A stretch of DNA of 64,000 nucleotides from Steromphala cineraria (GCA_916613615.1 OU744726.1:18231515-18295514); one strand, 5' to 3'; positions 10,891 through 24,250 are shown, counted from the first letter of the stretch. The notes: generated by a model from the letters alone, not told the origin. Numbers and translations: made by a program.

Positions 10891-11640
10891 CACATGCACA
10901 AGAAATCTGAGGAAACAAAGAAAGTTGGTATAATGAGGTCATTATGTTAAATACAAGGTCAGGTCAAACCGTCAGGTCTCGAGTCTTTTAAATTCACATA
11001 ATGACCCCACCATGAGTGTATATGACACCATATGGGATTAGCGCCGTCCTAGGTCTAGAAATTGTCACTCTCTAATGAAGTAACGGAAATCTCCCAACCA
11101 CCATGGATCAGTCGCATGTGACGCCTTGAAGTCACGAGTCCATTATGCATTCACCTACTTTGGTTGGTTTGATGTTCGATGCTGTCATTCGGGGACGCTA
11201 TGAGTCCCACTTTTACCCCAACAACCCTGACATGATGACGTCATTGTCCTACAAACTTTAGCGCCATACATGTAGAAAGTATTTATCATCACACAGGGTG
11301 AAAGTCCATTGAAAGTTTATTCGTGTAAACAGTCGCGCTTACTTTGTTTGTGGGACCCAGGTTTCCATAGGCATAGCCTCTTTGCAATAATATTCTTGAC
11401 TTTTCATGAAATGATCATGCATTATATCTCTAAATTGGCCTTCACATCAATACAGAGCCTTTGAATATTGACTACCCCAATAGCAGTTGTCTTTCATTGT
11501 AAAGCAAACATGTAACTGATTTGCCCTATAATGAATTGTAGGAGAATACTGAGTAGAACAGAGCAATTTGAAATACTGTCCTTTCATACTCATCATTTGT
11601 TCTTACTTATTGCATATATTCTCATTTACTTCCAAAGTTG
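10891..11640. other. non-coding stretch, nothing recognised
   Basis: No exon, element terminus or RNA gene is seen between the gypsy element and the EGF exon at 11701. It would be intron or downstream flank of the minus-strand gene. Confidence 0.4.
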
Positions 11641-11700
11641 ATAAACCAGGTAAAGTTTAAAAGCGTTTATATTCACAAAACAAAAACAAGGTGTACTCAC

Positions 11701-11829
11701 ATCTCTGACAAGTAGATCCTGACCATCCATGTGTACAATAATTAGAAGGTCCAATGCACTTCAATTGGGAGTTGCATCCTGATGTGCAGTGACATTCGAG
11801 AGCATCTGTTGTTTTGTAGAACACAGTCC
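11701..11829 (-). CDS. EGF-like exon of a minus-strand multi-EGF gene (gene 1)
   Basis: A 129-bp exon with phase 1 at both ends: acceptor ATCGTTTCAG before 11829 and donor GTGAGT after 11701. It reads TVFYKTTDALECHCTSGC, then LKCIGPSNYCTHGWSGSTCQ, the C.C..GC spacing and GW.G..CQ ending of laminin/MEGF-type EGF repeats. Length and phase match the exon unit of MEGF10/Draper/SREC-like genes. The protein would be extracellular, probably a scavenger or adhesion receptor. No further exon is seen to the left within the window, so the gene continues more than 11 kb away, or this is an isolated remnant. Confidence 0.78.
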
Positions 11830-13379
11830 CTGAAACGATCAACCAGTTATGACACTGTCTACGATAGAACTTAATATTATTTGAACAATCACCCTTACGA
11901 TCAACCTTATCCCCATTTAGAAAGCTTTTTTTCTAGAAAGTAACACACAAACGTTATGGAATTTAGTATGACCGGTAAGAAGAATGAAGAATATAAAAAT
12001 ATTGCAGAGCATTCAAATGTAATGTTTGAACCTGTGTCATGAGGAATTTGTTCTTGATTTTATGTTATTTTGTTTAATGTATAAAGGTCATTGAATACAA
12101 TATGGAATACTACTTATGTGAACATTAACTTCATATTATCATGATATTTCATTTGAAGGCCCAAATTTCAATAATTTAACCATTTATATTTGTCATTGAC
12201 AGAAGTTCTGTTAACATCAGTTTCATCAGAACTTTGAATCGAATGATTCATTTCTGTAATACAAAAATAAAATGTAAAGAGCGTTGTTTCAGTGTCCAAA
12301 ATAAACGCTACAAAGTTTTCAATGTCATCAAAAGCACAATTCTATTACCTGAGTCGAATTTGAATGTATATTGAACGTATATGTCTTGGGAAGAACTATG
12401 CACAGTTTCATTTTCAGGAGATACTTGTGATTTTGTGTCAAACGCATATGGGGTGCATAAATCGGATTTCAAATTGTTTTTAGCACAGAATTTTCGTTAT
12501 TTCAGTTTAAAATTGGTAAGGTATGTAATCTAGGTAAGACAACACTGTTGTCGATATTTTTTTATAATAAATGCGTTGATGCTCTAGAACGTTATAAAAC
12601 AAGCAAAATTGTCAAAAGTTTTGCACAAACAGGAACGGATATTGATTTTGTTTGCATAAAGAAGGTTCTATGAATGAATGTATTAGTTGTTAATTGTATC
12701 TGAACACGAAGCTGAATGTAAATAATGTCCTTTCCCTGCATATATATACAGAAGGGTTTTTGAAACTGGTGACTTGTTGAAATATTTACTTTTTACTTGT
12801 TGTATGTTTATGGCTCAAAGTATAGACAAGTAAAGTATAAGAAGCAATTACTCTTTATATCTTAAATATGAGCGTGGAAGTATACGATTGATGTGCAACA
12901 AGTTTGCCCCACTTCATGGATACCTCTTATCATATTGGTTCTGAAACTTGCACATGCATGTCTTTTTTTACTAAACGTGTGTCATCAGAGTATAGAGATA
13001 TGCAGAGTGTATGCAGATACGGTAGCTTTGTTTGCTAGACTAAACTCTTTTTTTAAAATTCAGTTTCAATTTTTCTTATGAAAATAAATTGTTCAACCAG
13101 AAATATCTGTTTTAATTGTTTTTTGTAATGATCTAATCATCTTTTTAATATTATATAAGTGGATATATTACCTTTTGGCGGAGGTAATGATTTGGGTCAT
13201 TTACACATTTTTAACGAGTGTAACGAACCAAATCAAGTATTAAGAGAAATTTATCTTCTGCGGGAAGTAGTAGTTATTAATCCAAAGTTCAAGTTCTTTC
13301 TAAAGTTCTCAGAAACATCATTGCAAAAACTCAGTGTAAATAAATTTTATTTTCAACAGTTCTTTTTTTGTATATATTT
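11830..13379. other. intron-like AT-rich stretch, nothing recognised
   Basis: No domain-bearing frame and no repeat boundary could be supported here. Confidence 0.4.
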
Positions 13380-14523
13380 CTTTTTGAAAAAGAATCTTTA
13401 TTGAAAATCAAGAAGTTTAACATTTTTGAGGCCATGCCGATAGAAATTAAAAGTGTTGTGCTAGTCAAATTCACAGTCATCAAATGATTGCTTCCATTTT
13501 TCACAAATCTTAAGTTTGTCGAGTTTGGAAATGAACTTCTCATAAAATAATCTTGAGCCTTTTGTAGAGTTCAACAGATTTCCTTGGTTAACATTGATAA
13601 ACAAATTGTAACAAGACACATTTCTTGTTAGTTTGATAACACATTTCCAATTTTTAGGTAAGATGTGAAGAGAATAATTATGATCAAGTATTGTCCCTCT
13701 TATTTGGTATCTTGTCTTTAACTCATCAAAAGGTCTTTGGTGGTCAAAATGCCCATATTGGCCAAGTGCTTGATAAAATGGTGAGGATTCTTGAAATAAT
13801 AATTAAGCCATAATGGCTCTGCAAGGATATTGTCAATATTGTCCCTTTCAACATTCAATTTTTTACAAAATGTATTCCAAGTTATTAAACATCTTTCCGA
13901 AAGGGGTTTTTAATGTTAAATTATTTCTCAATATTTGCTCCATATTTGAGAAAATCATTGTAATGAATATCGCTTGGATTAATCTCAAGTGTTTTTTTAC
14001 AATAAAATCGAAAAGTGGATAATTTCAAAGAATAGATAAATGCTTTTATATCAACCATACCTAATCCTCCTTCAGTCTTTAATCTTCATTTTGGTTCTTT
14101 TTATCTTATCTCTTGTATCATCCCATATAAAATATTAGTTCCAAAGATTAAATAAACTTGGCAATGCGCTGATATGTCTTTATGACTGTAATTTTTCCTA
14201 TTAATGTTAATTTCTTTTTCTCCACACTGCCAATAGTCTGTTTATTTCTGCAAGTCTTTTTCTGGTATTGATCACCAATATAAGTCAGCCCAGTTTTGTG
14301 TAAATTTGATTTCAAGCACTTCAAACTCACCATTATACCATACAATGTTCAAATTTGTACACAATGTCCTTTCACAACCTACCATTGAACCAATCCAAAT
14401 TGCTTTAGTCTTGTCAATATTGAATTTTAAACCTGACAAAATATGTTTATTGTTTCAATAGCTGCATAAAGACTCTCAGCTGAACCTTCAAGAAGTAGTT
14501 CTTTGTCATCAGCATATTGACTA
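13380..14523 (-). pseudogene. L1-like LINE, 3' half (RT active site to C-terminus)
   Basis: On the minus strand this begins inside the RT at SQYADDKELLLEGSAESLYA, with the catalytic YADD at 14505-14516. It continues through the post-RT region (INRKNYSHKDISALPSL-like, 14130-14200) and the C-terminus near 13400-13540, followed by AATAAA (about 13400). Many stops interrupt it. It is the continuation of 18674-20650, separated by a DNA element inserted at 14524. Confidence 0.78.
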
Positions 14524-14905
14524 AGGACATACCCTACGCATCAAAACGTTGTTACTGCGCAGAACCGTGCGCATCGCACATCGATACGATATGAAATTTG
14601 CGACAATGCTGAAATTTACAAACTCGTATAAAAAGCATACTGATAACTATTCTTTATGTAAGTTGTAAGATAATTTAGATTTTGAAAGGTCCACTTTGTT
14701 TAATTATTTTTTTAAATAAAAAGAATACTTCACATTAACGACAAGAAACCGATGTACGGTAGCGTTGAAAAACAAGCCATGCTGTCATCAGCGCTAGCTG
14801 ATCGGTGTCAATCAGTCAAGCAGCCGGTAAAATGCGAAATCTGTCGCTTAAAGTTGCCAAAGTCGAAGCAAAAAAGAAGAAAATCTGAAAAGGATGAAAG
14901 ACTTC

Positions 14906-14971
14906 AGCGAAGTTTTCTTCGTTTCATTGAAAAATCACAGCGAAGTTTTCTTCGTTTCATTGAAAAATCAA
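14906..14971 (+). repeat. 33-bp tandem duplication
   Basis: The unit CAGCGAAGTTTTCTTCGTTT + CATTGAAAAATCA occurs twice head to tail inside a short open frame (14752-15006), giving a repeated QRSFLRFIEKS peptide. Confidence 0.9.
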
Positions 14972-16253
14972 AAATATGCAACGAAATATTTTGCCAACCA
15001 TCGTGAATGCAAAGGCAGCGCGACGACGACAGTCAGCTGACCATGTTGTTTTTCTTACTGCGGTGCGGTAATCATAACAACTTGAAATAGGGAAATTCGC
15101 CCCTGTGACTGTGCAGCCCGGAATTACCTCGATCAACAGTCAACACTTCTTATGTGGCAGCGATAATGGCAGCAGAGCACTTTTCAGGTAGGCAACTTTC
15201 AAATTATAGGCCTATACTTGCTAAATAACTTTTGAGGTGAAAATAGACTAACATTCAGCCATGCATATAAAAATAATTCAAACTTATTACTCATTTACGT
15301 TTATTTTGATAATTTAAACAAATGTGAGAAAGTTAGAGCCTCAGCCTCAGCTAGGGTATATATTGAGATTTCAGCTAAGATCTAGACTTGATTTTCAAGA
15401 ATTTTAAAGCATTTAAAAAAAAATTATAGTCTCAGTGTTAAACTACTAGTGAAGCCTGCAGCAAGTTGTGTATACTATCTTCAACAATAATTTCTAAAGA
15501 AAATATTTTAATCTGACTCACTCAAAATAAATTTACTCAATTGTTTTAATTTTTCAACAAAAAAACCCAAAACAAATCTGAAAACAAGGAGATGAAATTG
15601 ATGGTTAATATTAAATATTCTTCAGTAAAACTTATGTTTTTTGGGGTTTTTTTTCAGATTTGCAGTCAGAGGAAATGATGTTTAGGTGAATTATATCCTG
15701 ATTCCTGAACATATATTTTGAAGATGTTGAGAGTTATTGTACAACTCAACAAGTGAATTTTTGGATTCAGAAGGGAATTACCTCTGTGGAAAGACAAAGA
15801 CTTCATGTCTAAGCAGGTGAGATGCCAATTTAGTCTGTCAGCTAGACCCTACTTGAAAATAAGATAAAGGATTGAGCATAAAAGCTTATGCAAGTCTATA
15901 AGAAGACTTGAGAGCTCAATTTAAGGTTGAAAATAAAGAACACTCAGTCTCCTTTTTTTCTCTCCAAAGTTAAGATTGATGCCAATGTCAGATTAATGCC
16001 AATTCAACTGTCTTATTTTCAGATTTGGGATAGCAAAATTTCTCATATTACAGTTTATAGAAATACATTATAAAATTGATGTGAATGGTGTGTTGTGATT
16101 ATCTTCTATTTATCATTTTGATTTTTTTCTGATTTCATATTTTTTCAGTATGTTTCAATTTCATGATTTAAAGTTAATATTAACTTCAGAGATTGAAATG
16201 CAATCAAATTATGTTGGAAGGGTGACATGAAAATGATAGAATAATTTTATGCA

Positions 16254-16332
16254 GTTAATTATTAAACACATTATCCCCCACTGAAGAACTGAGATAATTA
16301 TTAAACACATTATCCCCCACTGGATAATTGAG
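16254..16332 (+). repeat. 39-bp tandem duplication
   Basis: Two adjacent copies of a unit beginning TAATTATTAAACACATTATC and followed by CCCCACTG lie in the 4.15-kb element. Differences are confined to the last dozen bases. Confidence 0.85.
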
Positions 16333-18673
16333 ATAAAAGTTGATTTATTTTCAATATTACCAAAATTATCATGATATTTTATTGTATGTATAATTAATAT
16401 CAATGAACATTATCATCATTACAATATGTCTATCAATTACCCATTTAAAAAAACAACCTAGTACACCAAATTAACCCACAGTGTGAAAGAAACAAAATGT
16501 AATTAGATCTGATCAAATGTTTATATCTAAGTTTTCAGGATTACAGATATAGTTATAAATAGGTTAAGACATTTTCAGTTTCTCCCAAGGAATATAAGTT
16601 CTGAATTTACAAATCACATGAACAGATGTTTCTCTTGGATTGAAAGTGGCATTGCTTTATGATTCAGAACATGTTTTCTGTTTCTATTTCCTTTTACCTT
16701 TATTTTGGAAAAGCAAATGTTTCAAAATCATATTTGTAACTGCATTATCTCTTCTTATTACATACTGTCATAAGTGTATCAAACTAGTATATTGTGTTAA
16801 AAATATTTTTAAAAAGAATAAAAAAAGGTGTGATTGATATGTTTTTATCCTATGTTTTTATTATTGCAGATTATGATGCAGCAGCAGTGGTGTGATTGTT
16901 CCTGCCCATTGTGCACTTTCCTGGAACTTGAAACACATAATCTAACAGACTTTCCATATGCAACATGGTCCATGATCTTTTTAATTGTGCCACAGTGCCA
17001 GCAGTTAATTTGAATTGAATCCCTATCATGGCTACTTGGCTAAGACCTATAAGTTGTCTTATTTTAGAAATTTAAAGGAAACATGTGAATAAAGTTAATG
17101 ACAAGGATACATGTGAAAAATTTAAAGGTATGTGAAACATGCTGATATTCAGGAATAGATATGTATTATGGCATATGGCACTGAGTTCAATTATACAAGG
17201 CTACATAAATATTAAACGTTTTTGCTGAAATAAAATATATAATTGAAATAGACTTCTTTGATTTATTTTGTTGGGAACTTGAGACCTACCGGTAACCAAA
17301 GAAAAATATAGAAACATATATCCATTGATTAAATAATATATTATATAAAGTTTACAACATGTCAAAGTATGCAACCTGTAGATTAAATTATCACATATAT
17401 ATATAGTCCATTTTTATGAATATTTGCCTCATAAAAACTCTTTGGACGATAGTCTATTCGAAGGTAGAATTTTGTGTGTGACCTGATTGAACCACGATGT
17501 GGTTGACCACCTACGTTTGATGTCAACTAGACTTGCTGCGGGATCCAATCTTATCAAGACAAAGATATGTTTTCATTCCAAGTTTCCAAACAAAAGTTTT
17601 CAGAAGAAAATAACATTTTATTAGCGAATGAAACTGACATCCACCGTAATTTTTGCAAAGTTGATCTAAACATGAGAGTAACGAAAATGTAGTCAAGGAC
17701 GAAATACAGTCTAAGCGGAAGTTCACATGTGTCGTCGATTGTCCGTATGCAGATTTGTCTGCAGTGCTCATGAAATAATGCTTCTTTGGTAGATTTGGAT
17801 AGTGAAAATTACTTGAATATAACGGGTAATTCATAGATTTGTGAAGAACACGGAAAGGCATGCATGCTCATTGCAGTGGGTGATGTTTAATGCAAATTGC
17901 AATCCATGATGCGAATGTTCACACTATTCGTTGCTCATTGACTTCAAATGTCGCATGATACCCCGGATGCTGTGTTGTTCTTTTTAGTCTTTTTTATAAA
18001 TTTTGTGGAAAATTAAAGAGATTAAGAGGTTAACTTGTGTGTCTTTTAGATTAAAATATATAATTTTGAACGATATTGCACAAGCCGTCAACAAACTGTT
18101 GCTTGTAAAGGAAAGCCGACGGCATTCTAGACTCGCTCCGGCTGTAGTAGGCAATTTTTCACTCCCTATATTCATTTTCAACAGGAAAAAGTTCGCGATT
18201 TTTCGACGGTGACCCCCATTTTTTTCTTCAAATTTCAGTTTCTTATATTGTCAAGTTCATATATTGAGAATTTAAAAAAATTCTAAATTTTGAAAAGTTA
18301 TTTATTAAGAAAATCTATTCATTTTTTGGGGTGAAAAATATGATTTCGTGTGACAAAAAAACGAAAAATTTTATTAAAATGATTTTTTTATCAAACATTT
18401 TTGTTTTTAACATGAACAACTGTATTATTTCTCACTTTAAGCATTAATATTTTTTGACATTTCATGCTTACACAAAAATTGTGGTCAAATACAAAATTTG
18501 ATATTTTTTGGCTTTTTTCACAAAAATGTCATTTTTTAAATCGATTTTACTCAAAAACGAGCACGGTGACCCCCTTTTTTTATTTGATTTTTGAAATCAG
18601 CACAATCAGTTGAACAAACATGCTTATTTTCAGAAAAATCTAAATATTTTTATTACTGGGTAGGGTATGTCCT

Positions 18674-20650
18674 TAACTTGTATTTTTTTATCATCAATAA
18701 CAATTACCTTTAACTTATCATTAGTTCTTATCATACAACCCAAGATTTCAGCAACAAGAGAATTAAAATGGTGAAAGGGGATCCCCTTGTCTACAACCCC
18801 TTTCATTTAAAAAAAAAATCACATAAGTGGCCATTTTGTGTCACACAAGACTTTTGGAGGAATAAATTGATAAAATCTTTAGAAACAGTGTCGAAAGCTT
18901 TTTCGGAGTCAATGAGAATTAATAAGCCTTTTTTTTTATTGCTTTAGTTTCAAACATAACGTCATATAACATTCTTGTATTTTCGCTGATAGTTCTACCC
19001 GGGATAACACCTGTTTGGTTTTCATGTATTAATAAATCCAAAGTTTTTTTAAAGCGGTTTGTAATAAATGTGCTCATTATTTTATATACAGCATTCAGAA
19101 GAGTAATTGGTCTCCATTTTTAATAGAGTTCTATCTTTACCAGCTTTGGGTATGCGGGTTATAACCCCGCTTTTCATTGTAAAGGATAATTCCTTCCTGG
19201 CAGAAATTTCATTAACACATCTGAAAATCCACCCTTGAGGTCTTTCCAGAAATCAATAGGGAATCCATCTTTTCCTGGACTTTTGTTATTTTTCATGTTT
19301 TTCACTGCAAATGTATTCACATCAATGTTGATATCTTCAACAAGTTCTGTCTTTAGTTTATCATATAATGATGGTGTCTTAACATGTTCTAAGTTTATAT
19401 TTTCATCTAGATCATCATTTGATGAAAAGAGTTTCTCATAAAATGTTTTAAGTTGTCTTAAGATAGAAGTGCAATCTGGTTTCTCCTCATTTTTATCAGT
19501 GAGAATCTTGTTTATGGAGTTGCTTACATAAGTTCTAGAAGTATTTTGTAGGTTTTTCTCCCTCTTCAAAACCTAAAAATCCTATTTCTAATTTGAATAC
19601 CTATAATTCCTCTTCCTTCATCAGTTCCAGTTCAATCTTATATTTCGAGAGTTCAGAAAGCTTGGATTTATCTATATTTTGAAAATTTGTCTTTTATTGT
19701 CTTCACAGTCTTTAATTATTTTCCAATTCTGTTGGCTTATCATTTCTATCTTTTTTCAGAAAAGATGCAAAATATATAATTTTTCCTCTAAATTTCATAA
19801 GAAAGGTTTCCAAAAATAAGCTATCACTAATTGTTAATTTTACCTTATCATAGAGTTCGTTAATATTAGTAATTTCTGATACATTATTTTCAGAATATTC
19901 ATCTACTGTTTCATTTCATATTGTCCTAACCAATTTGGGGTATTCAGGTTAAAGGAGTAATGAGGTATTGAATTTCCAATAGCCTTTTCCTCTGCTTTGG
20001 TTGATATCAGAGATGAATGGCAGAATAGTCGGTTTTATAACCTGGTAAAATATCAAAGAATCCAAAGTGATATCGAAAATATATTTAGTCCAGTAATTTT
20101 ATCAGAGTACCCACCACAAATTGCAACAGAAATGATTTCAACTGATTTACACTCTATTACTATCCCTTTATGACATATAGAAAATCTAGGAAAATCTAAG
20201 TGGTGGATCAAGGTCAAATGTGGCTTTCAAGGTCACCTTGTCTAGCTTGTTTCTTTGGATTCTTCTTCCACCGTGTATATTTTTTGGTTAATTTATTTAA
20301 ATCCCTCCATACATCAAGAAGGTCATAATGTTCTATGTTTTTAAGACAATTTCTCTAGCTTTAGGATAATTTAAATGTTTATAAATTTCTAGGTCAATTG
20401 AGGGGTCCAAAACAAAGAGTCCAGTCTCCTACAATTACCAATGAATGATTGTAAAAGGAAAATATCTATTCAAATAGTTTGATATAAAAATTTGGGTTAT
20501 CCGTGTTTGCTCTGTGTAGGTTTGTTAATGTAAATCTTTTGCCTACAACAGTATTGTCAGCAATAATGAAATTACCTTCATCATCCTCAAAAGTTCCATG
20601 AATAGTGAGATCTATATAATTATTAAAAAGGATTGCATGACTTAACTTTA
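18674..20650 (-). pseudogene. L1-like LINE, 5' half (endonuclease and RT start)
   Basis: Reading on the minus strand from about 20650, DLTIHGTFEDDEGNFIIADN and SLVIVGDWTLCFGP resemble the APE-type endonuclease (GDxN-like box). YDLLDVWRDLN and TRWKKNPKKQ follow near 20250-20330. 19174-19569 is an open frame with NKSPGKDGFPIDFWK, the conserved start of L1-type RTs. The sequence stops abruptly at 18675 and resumes at 14523 in the middle of the RT catalytic motif. Numerous stops show it is dead. Confidence 0.78.
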
Positions 20651-21990
20651 TAATGCTAGACTAATCCCCTAACGAAGCAAGGGCAGTATTGGGACAAGGC
20701 ATATCTATAAAGGGGGAAAGCATAACGTTAGGGATCATAATAACTTTTAGGGGGTTCGCATCAACAAGTTACCATGTAGCATGAGACAGGTAATCCAATA
20801 CGGGCATTACATTGACAGGACACTGAAAGCATGAGCGCCTACCTCCTTGATCATCATTTCCACACAAAATAGTAAACACGGAGACGTCACATCGATGGGC
20901 CGGACTAAAGCAACTCATGAGCACCATCTCCGAGGCCAGAACATCGACAGGACGGGCTTCAGCATTGAGCATAAAGAACTCATGCGCCCAGACCTCCGAT
21001 ACCAGTACATCAACAGACAGAAGCAGAAGCGATCAAAATCCCCATCAGATGTAGACTAAAAAGCGTCTGGAGTGATAGTGATTGGATTGACAAGAATTCT
21101 GCCAAATATTAGCAAAAGGCAAACTTATTTCAAGAATCGTTGCATTTGGAAAATATATTATACGATATTATGAATTGTTGTGAAGTTAACAAAACACAGG
21201 ACTTCTGGTAAAAGTGAGCTGATTTGATCTGAAGTAGACATTCATAGACACAGTTCCAGAAACTTTTGATATTCGGTCTGTTCTGAATACAGGATGCATT
21301 TCTAAATAAAAGAGGAGCACTGATATGATTAGTAGCCATTTTGATCACTCTCATCTTTCAAGCCAGATTTAAAGCTTTTAGGCAGGGTGCTCGTCGAGAT
21401 AAATTCGTTACCATGTGTCCGCCAGTTTGATATGCTTAACAATTGTGTTCAGTACTTTATTACATTGACACTTATAAACAGATGCATCGGATATCAGTTA
21501 CATTCACCATATACCATTTCATTTGGCGTATTCCATTGAACACCATGATATGCATATTTTTATGAGTATGTGATTATTCACTAGTTTAACATTGTATAAG
21601 ATTGTTGTATTGTTAAGTGGGTCAAACTTAAACTTGTTTTGATTATGTAAACTAGGTTTGTCTAAAGTATTTTAATCTGGAATGTTCCATCTATTTCTTG
21701 AATGCCTGATATGGAGTTTGTCATGGAACATTCTAGAAGGTATCTAACCTATTCAAGGGCCGGCTTTAGAACTCTTGATCATCTTGCTTCTTACAAATAA
21801 CTTTGTGATCATCTGTGATGCCACTGATTTTGGATGCCTTAACAAGTTGGATTCATCCAACTCCTTTGAGACCCACTATTTCGACATTCATCAACTTCGT
21901 GATTACTCAGGACTGGTGACTATATTTTGATTGTTAACTAGTGTGGCTAATTTGATATTGTATTTTATCTTGTATTAGATTGATAAGTGT
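20651..21990. other. non-coding stretch, nothing recognised
   Basis: A 70-codon open frame at 20847-21059 has no recognisable domain and no splice context. No repeat boundary was found. Confidence 0.35.
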
Positions 21991-22029
21991 TACCTTAAAC
22001 ACGTTATCTATTATTTGATTAAATAAATT

Positions 22030-22372
22030 ATTATTTTATCAAATATCTGTCATAGTGAAGCAGAACAGAGCTATGAATAAAATTACAAGCAATTCTATAG
22101 ATAACAGTTAGCCTTATCTTGCATTGTTTACATAAACAGGCAGTTATAAAATAGGCAGGAGGCTATCATAAGGGTTAATACAAGTAAGCAACATCAACAT
22201 TGAAAAGCGGAAGAATACATGACGTCACACATGATGTGACGTCATAGATTAAAATAATAGTTTTTCTCCACATGACTACTATTTTATCAAATATCTGTCA
22301 TAGTGACGCAGAACAGAACTATGAATAAACTTACAAGGAATTTTATTGATAACAGTTAGTCTTATTACTGAG
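22030..22372 (+). repeat. two dispersed copies of a 100-bp direct repeat
   Basis: Copies at about 22030-22125 and 22285-22372 share ATTTTATCAAATATCTGTCA, then GCAGAACAGA.CTATGAATAAA and GATAACAGTTAG.CTTAT. The sequence between them includes a TGACGTCA-containing palindromic stretch at 22218-22250. Their origin is unknown. Confidence 0.8.
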
Positions 22373-22539
22373 TGCAAAATATATATGAGAGAATCAACCA
22401 GCCAATCCCACAGGAGTGATATGAAAATTCTTCAAAGAGTGTGTCAAAAGGAACAAGTTCTACTGGTTTAGAAGAAATGCTAAAAATCAAGGTGAGTCAA
22501 CCTGTACCAGTCTAATTAAGGATTCCTTATGGTTATTGG

Positions 22540-23340
22540 CGTTTTTTATTTTTTGGTCTTCTCCCGTTTTTTGTGCCCGCGATTCAGCCAACACGGCAAA
22601 TGCTATCAAAGCAAAATTTGGTACACTGATAGCCCTCTATGAGAAAAGGCTCTAATAAGCTTTTGGGCGAAATCGGTCGACAAGTAAAAGGTCAAGGTCG
22701 AATCCAAAATCGAAAAATTAACATAGTTTTTTTTTCAAAATGCAGCTAGAGACTTGAAATTTTACATAGAGATGGACAATGACTTTCTAAGCAAAAAGGC
22801 AATCAGGTGGTTTGGCCGCCATATTGGATTTTTCAACTTTTCAGAATTTCCGGACCCCATGCACTTTTGAGAATCTTCTCCTCTGAAGATACTTGCAACA
22901 GAGACCTGTAGCTGAGGCATTGGACATTAAAAGATACCCTACCCGAAGACTCTACCTTAAATAGTTTTTGTGCTATACGTGTTCAAAGTTGGGTGACTTA
23001 GTACAATGTGCAACTTTCAAAGGGCGATAACTCAAAAAGTTAGACTCAGAATTATGCAATTTTTTCAGGAATGTAAGACGAATTTGTATACAACAGGAAT
23101 CTGTCAAAACATCGATCGCGAACAATCATTTTCGTTCAGAATGTTTGATCAAAGTCGATAGAAAAAAGGTCGGAAAAAAAGAAAAATGCTAAAAAGGCTC
23201 CTGAAGTTTAACGAGTCGACAAAACTTAATGAAACTTTCAGGAATGACTCCTGACATGTTTATCTTTGTACGGAACAGGTTGTTGGTGCGGCTGAATCCT
23301 GTTGTCGCCGCTTTGCGGCTATATTTATTATTATTATAGG
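22540..23340. repeat. unclassified interspersed repeat
   Basis: The block differs from its surroundings, with a GC-richer start (TTGTGCCCGCGATTCAGCCA) and an end at GTTGTCGCCGCTTTGCGGCT followed by an ATT-rich tail. No frame or terminal inverted repeat is seen. The A/T-rich tail suggests a retroposed sequence, but this is inference. Confidence 0.4.
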
Positions 23341-23481
23341 CTCTGAAGCACTCATAAAATATCTGTCAAAACATTTAAGATGAAAATGACAATGAACAGG
23401 TTGCAAAGAGAAAACGCTTGTCAATCAACATGTAATAAAAACAGTGGTACCTAGAAATATAGCAATGCAATAACATTGTGT

Positions 23482-23979
23482 TTAAGATATGATACTTGAA
23501 ACAGTGTTTAAGGGAACATTTGAGTAAACATAGTGGTTTTAGAAAACTTCCATACTTTTCGATCGTCCTAAATTCTGAACAAGCTTTGAATCTATTCTTC
23601 TCTCAATCGCCACAGAAGCACCAGTAGTTCGATAAGATTTAGCACTGAATCCAAGACCTCCTAAACCCGCTAGACGGATTCCATCCTTTAATATCACTGC
23701 TACAGATGATGCAGATATGGGATGGTTTGGAATGTTCAGCGACAGAAAGAGAGCACCATCGTCAGTACGCAAGTGGTTAGTTCTTATGTAGTCCTTGAGA
23801 ATAGTTACAGGGTCAAAATTTTGCTCAAAATGTTTCACCAGGTCTACTGTAAAACCAGTACTTTGCATACCTTTCTTTATCGCAAACAACTTGATGCTAG
23901 CATTACCATCCTCAGTAAATTTGACATCAGACATGAATACCTTGTGCTCTGTCATAGATTCACTGTCAAAAACACACAT
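23482..23979 (-). pseudogene. tyrosine recombinase, C-terminal catalytic part
   Basis: The frame ends GLGFSAKSYRTTGASVAIER, then LVQNLGRSKSMEVF and a TAA at 23539-23541. Beyond the stop the same frame reads NHYVYSNVP, with the catalytic Tyr codon at 23530-23532. This matches box II (R in SYRTTGAS) and the 'GRWKS..VF..HYV' end of eukaryotic tyrosine recombinases of the Crypton/DIRS-related kind. The N-terminal part, including the first Arg, is not seen upstream. The single stop three codons before the tyrosine, plus a missing 5' end, make it a remnant. Confidence 0.75.
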
Positions 23980-24250
23980 TTAGGCGCATTTAGGCCTTAT
24001 CGTGAGACTCAAAGCAAGAAGGAAAATAGTTCAAGTCTGAGATCCTTCAAAGTTAAAGCATTATTCAAAGGCCAACTGGAAAATAGCATACAAAAGTTAC
24101 TAACTGGCATTACTCAAGAATACATCATAGGTTCCGTAGTGCCAGACTTGACAAGTGCACTCAAAAACCTTCGGACAACACCTGTATTGGTTAAATCAGT
24201 CATTTGCAAGGCATGATATAAATATGACAATACTACCATGCTATTGCTAA

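Larger units (their letters stand above)
6955..10900 (+). mobile_element. Ty3/gypsy LTR retrotransposon, 5'-truncated and inactive
   Basis: Gag zinc knuckles, aspartic protease, RT, RNase H, integrase and a polypurine tract (AAGGGGGAG at 10512-10520) occur in Ty3/gypsy order on the plus strand, followed by a putative 3' LTR. The 5' LTR and most of Gag are absent, replaced by CR1-like LINE sequence at about 6955. Several stops and shifts break the polyprotein. The right end is approximate because no second LTR is available for comparison. Confidence 0.88.
14524..18673. mobile_element. 4.15-kb TA-flanked DNA element nested in the LINE
   Basis: Inverted termini AGGACATACCCTAC (14524-14537; complement 18660-18673) are flanked by TA at 14522-14523 and 18674-18675. 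Excision would restore an open RT reading across YADD, so the boundaries are precise. No transposase was recognised: open frames are short (for example 14752-15006, with CEICRLKLPKSKQKRRK). Two direct duplications and exon-like GT/AG signals occur inside. The TA duplication suggests a Tc1/mariner or ISL2EU-like mobiliser, but the family is unassigned. Confidence 0.75.

Noticed and set aside
23722..24216. 164-codon plus-strand open frame
   Set aside because: Mostly antisense to the tyrosine-recombinase frame; the remaining part shows no domain.
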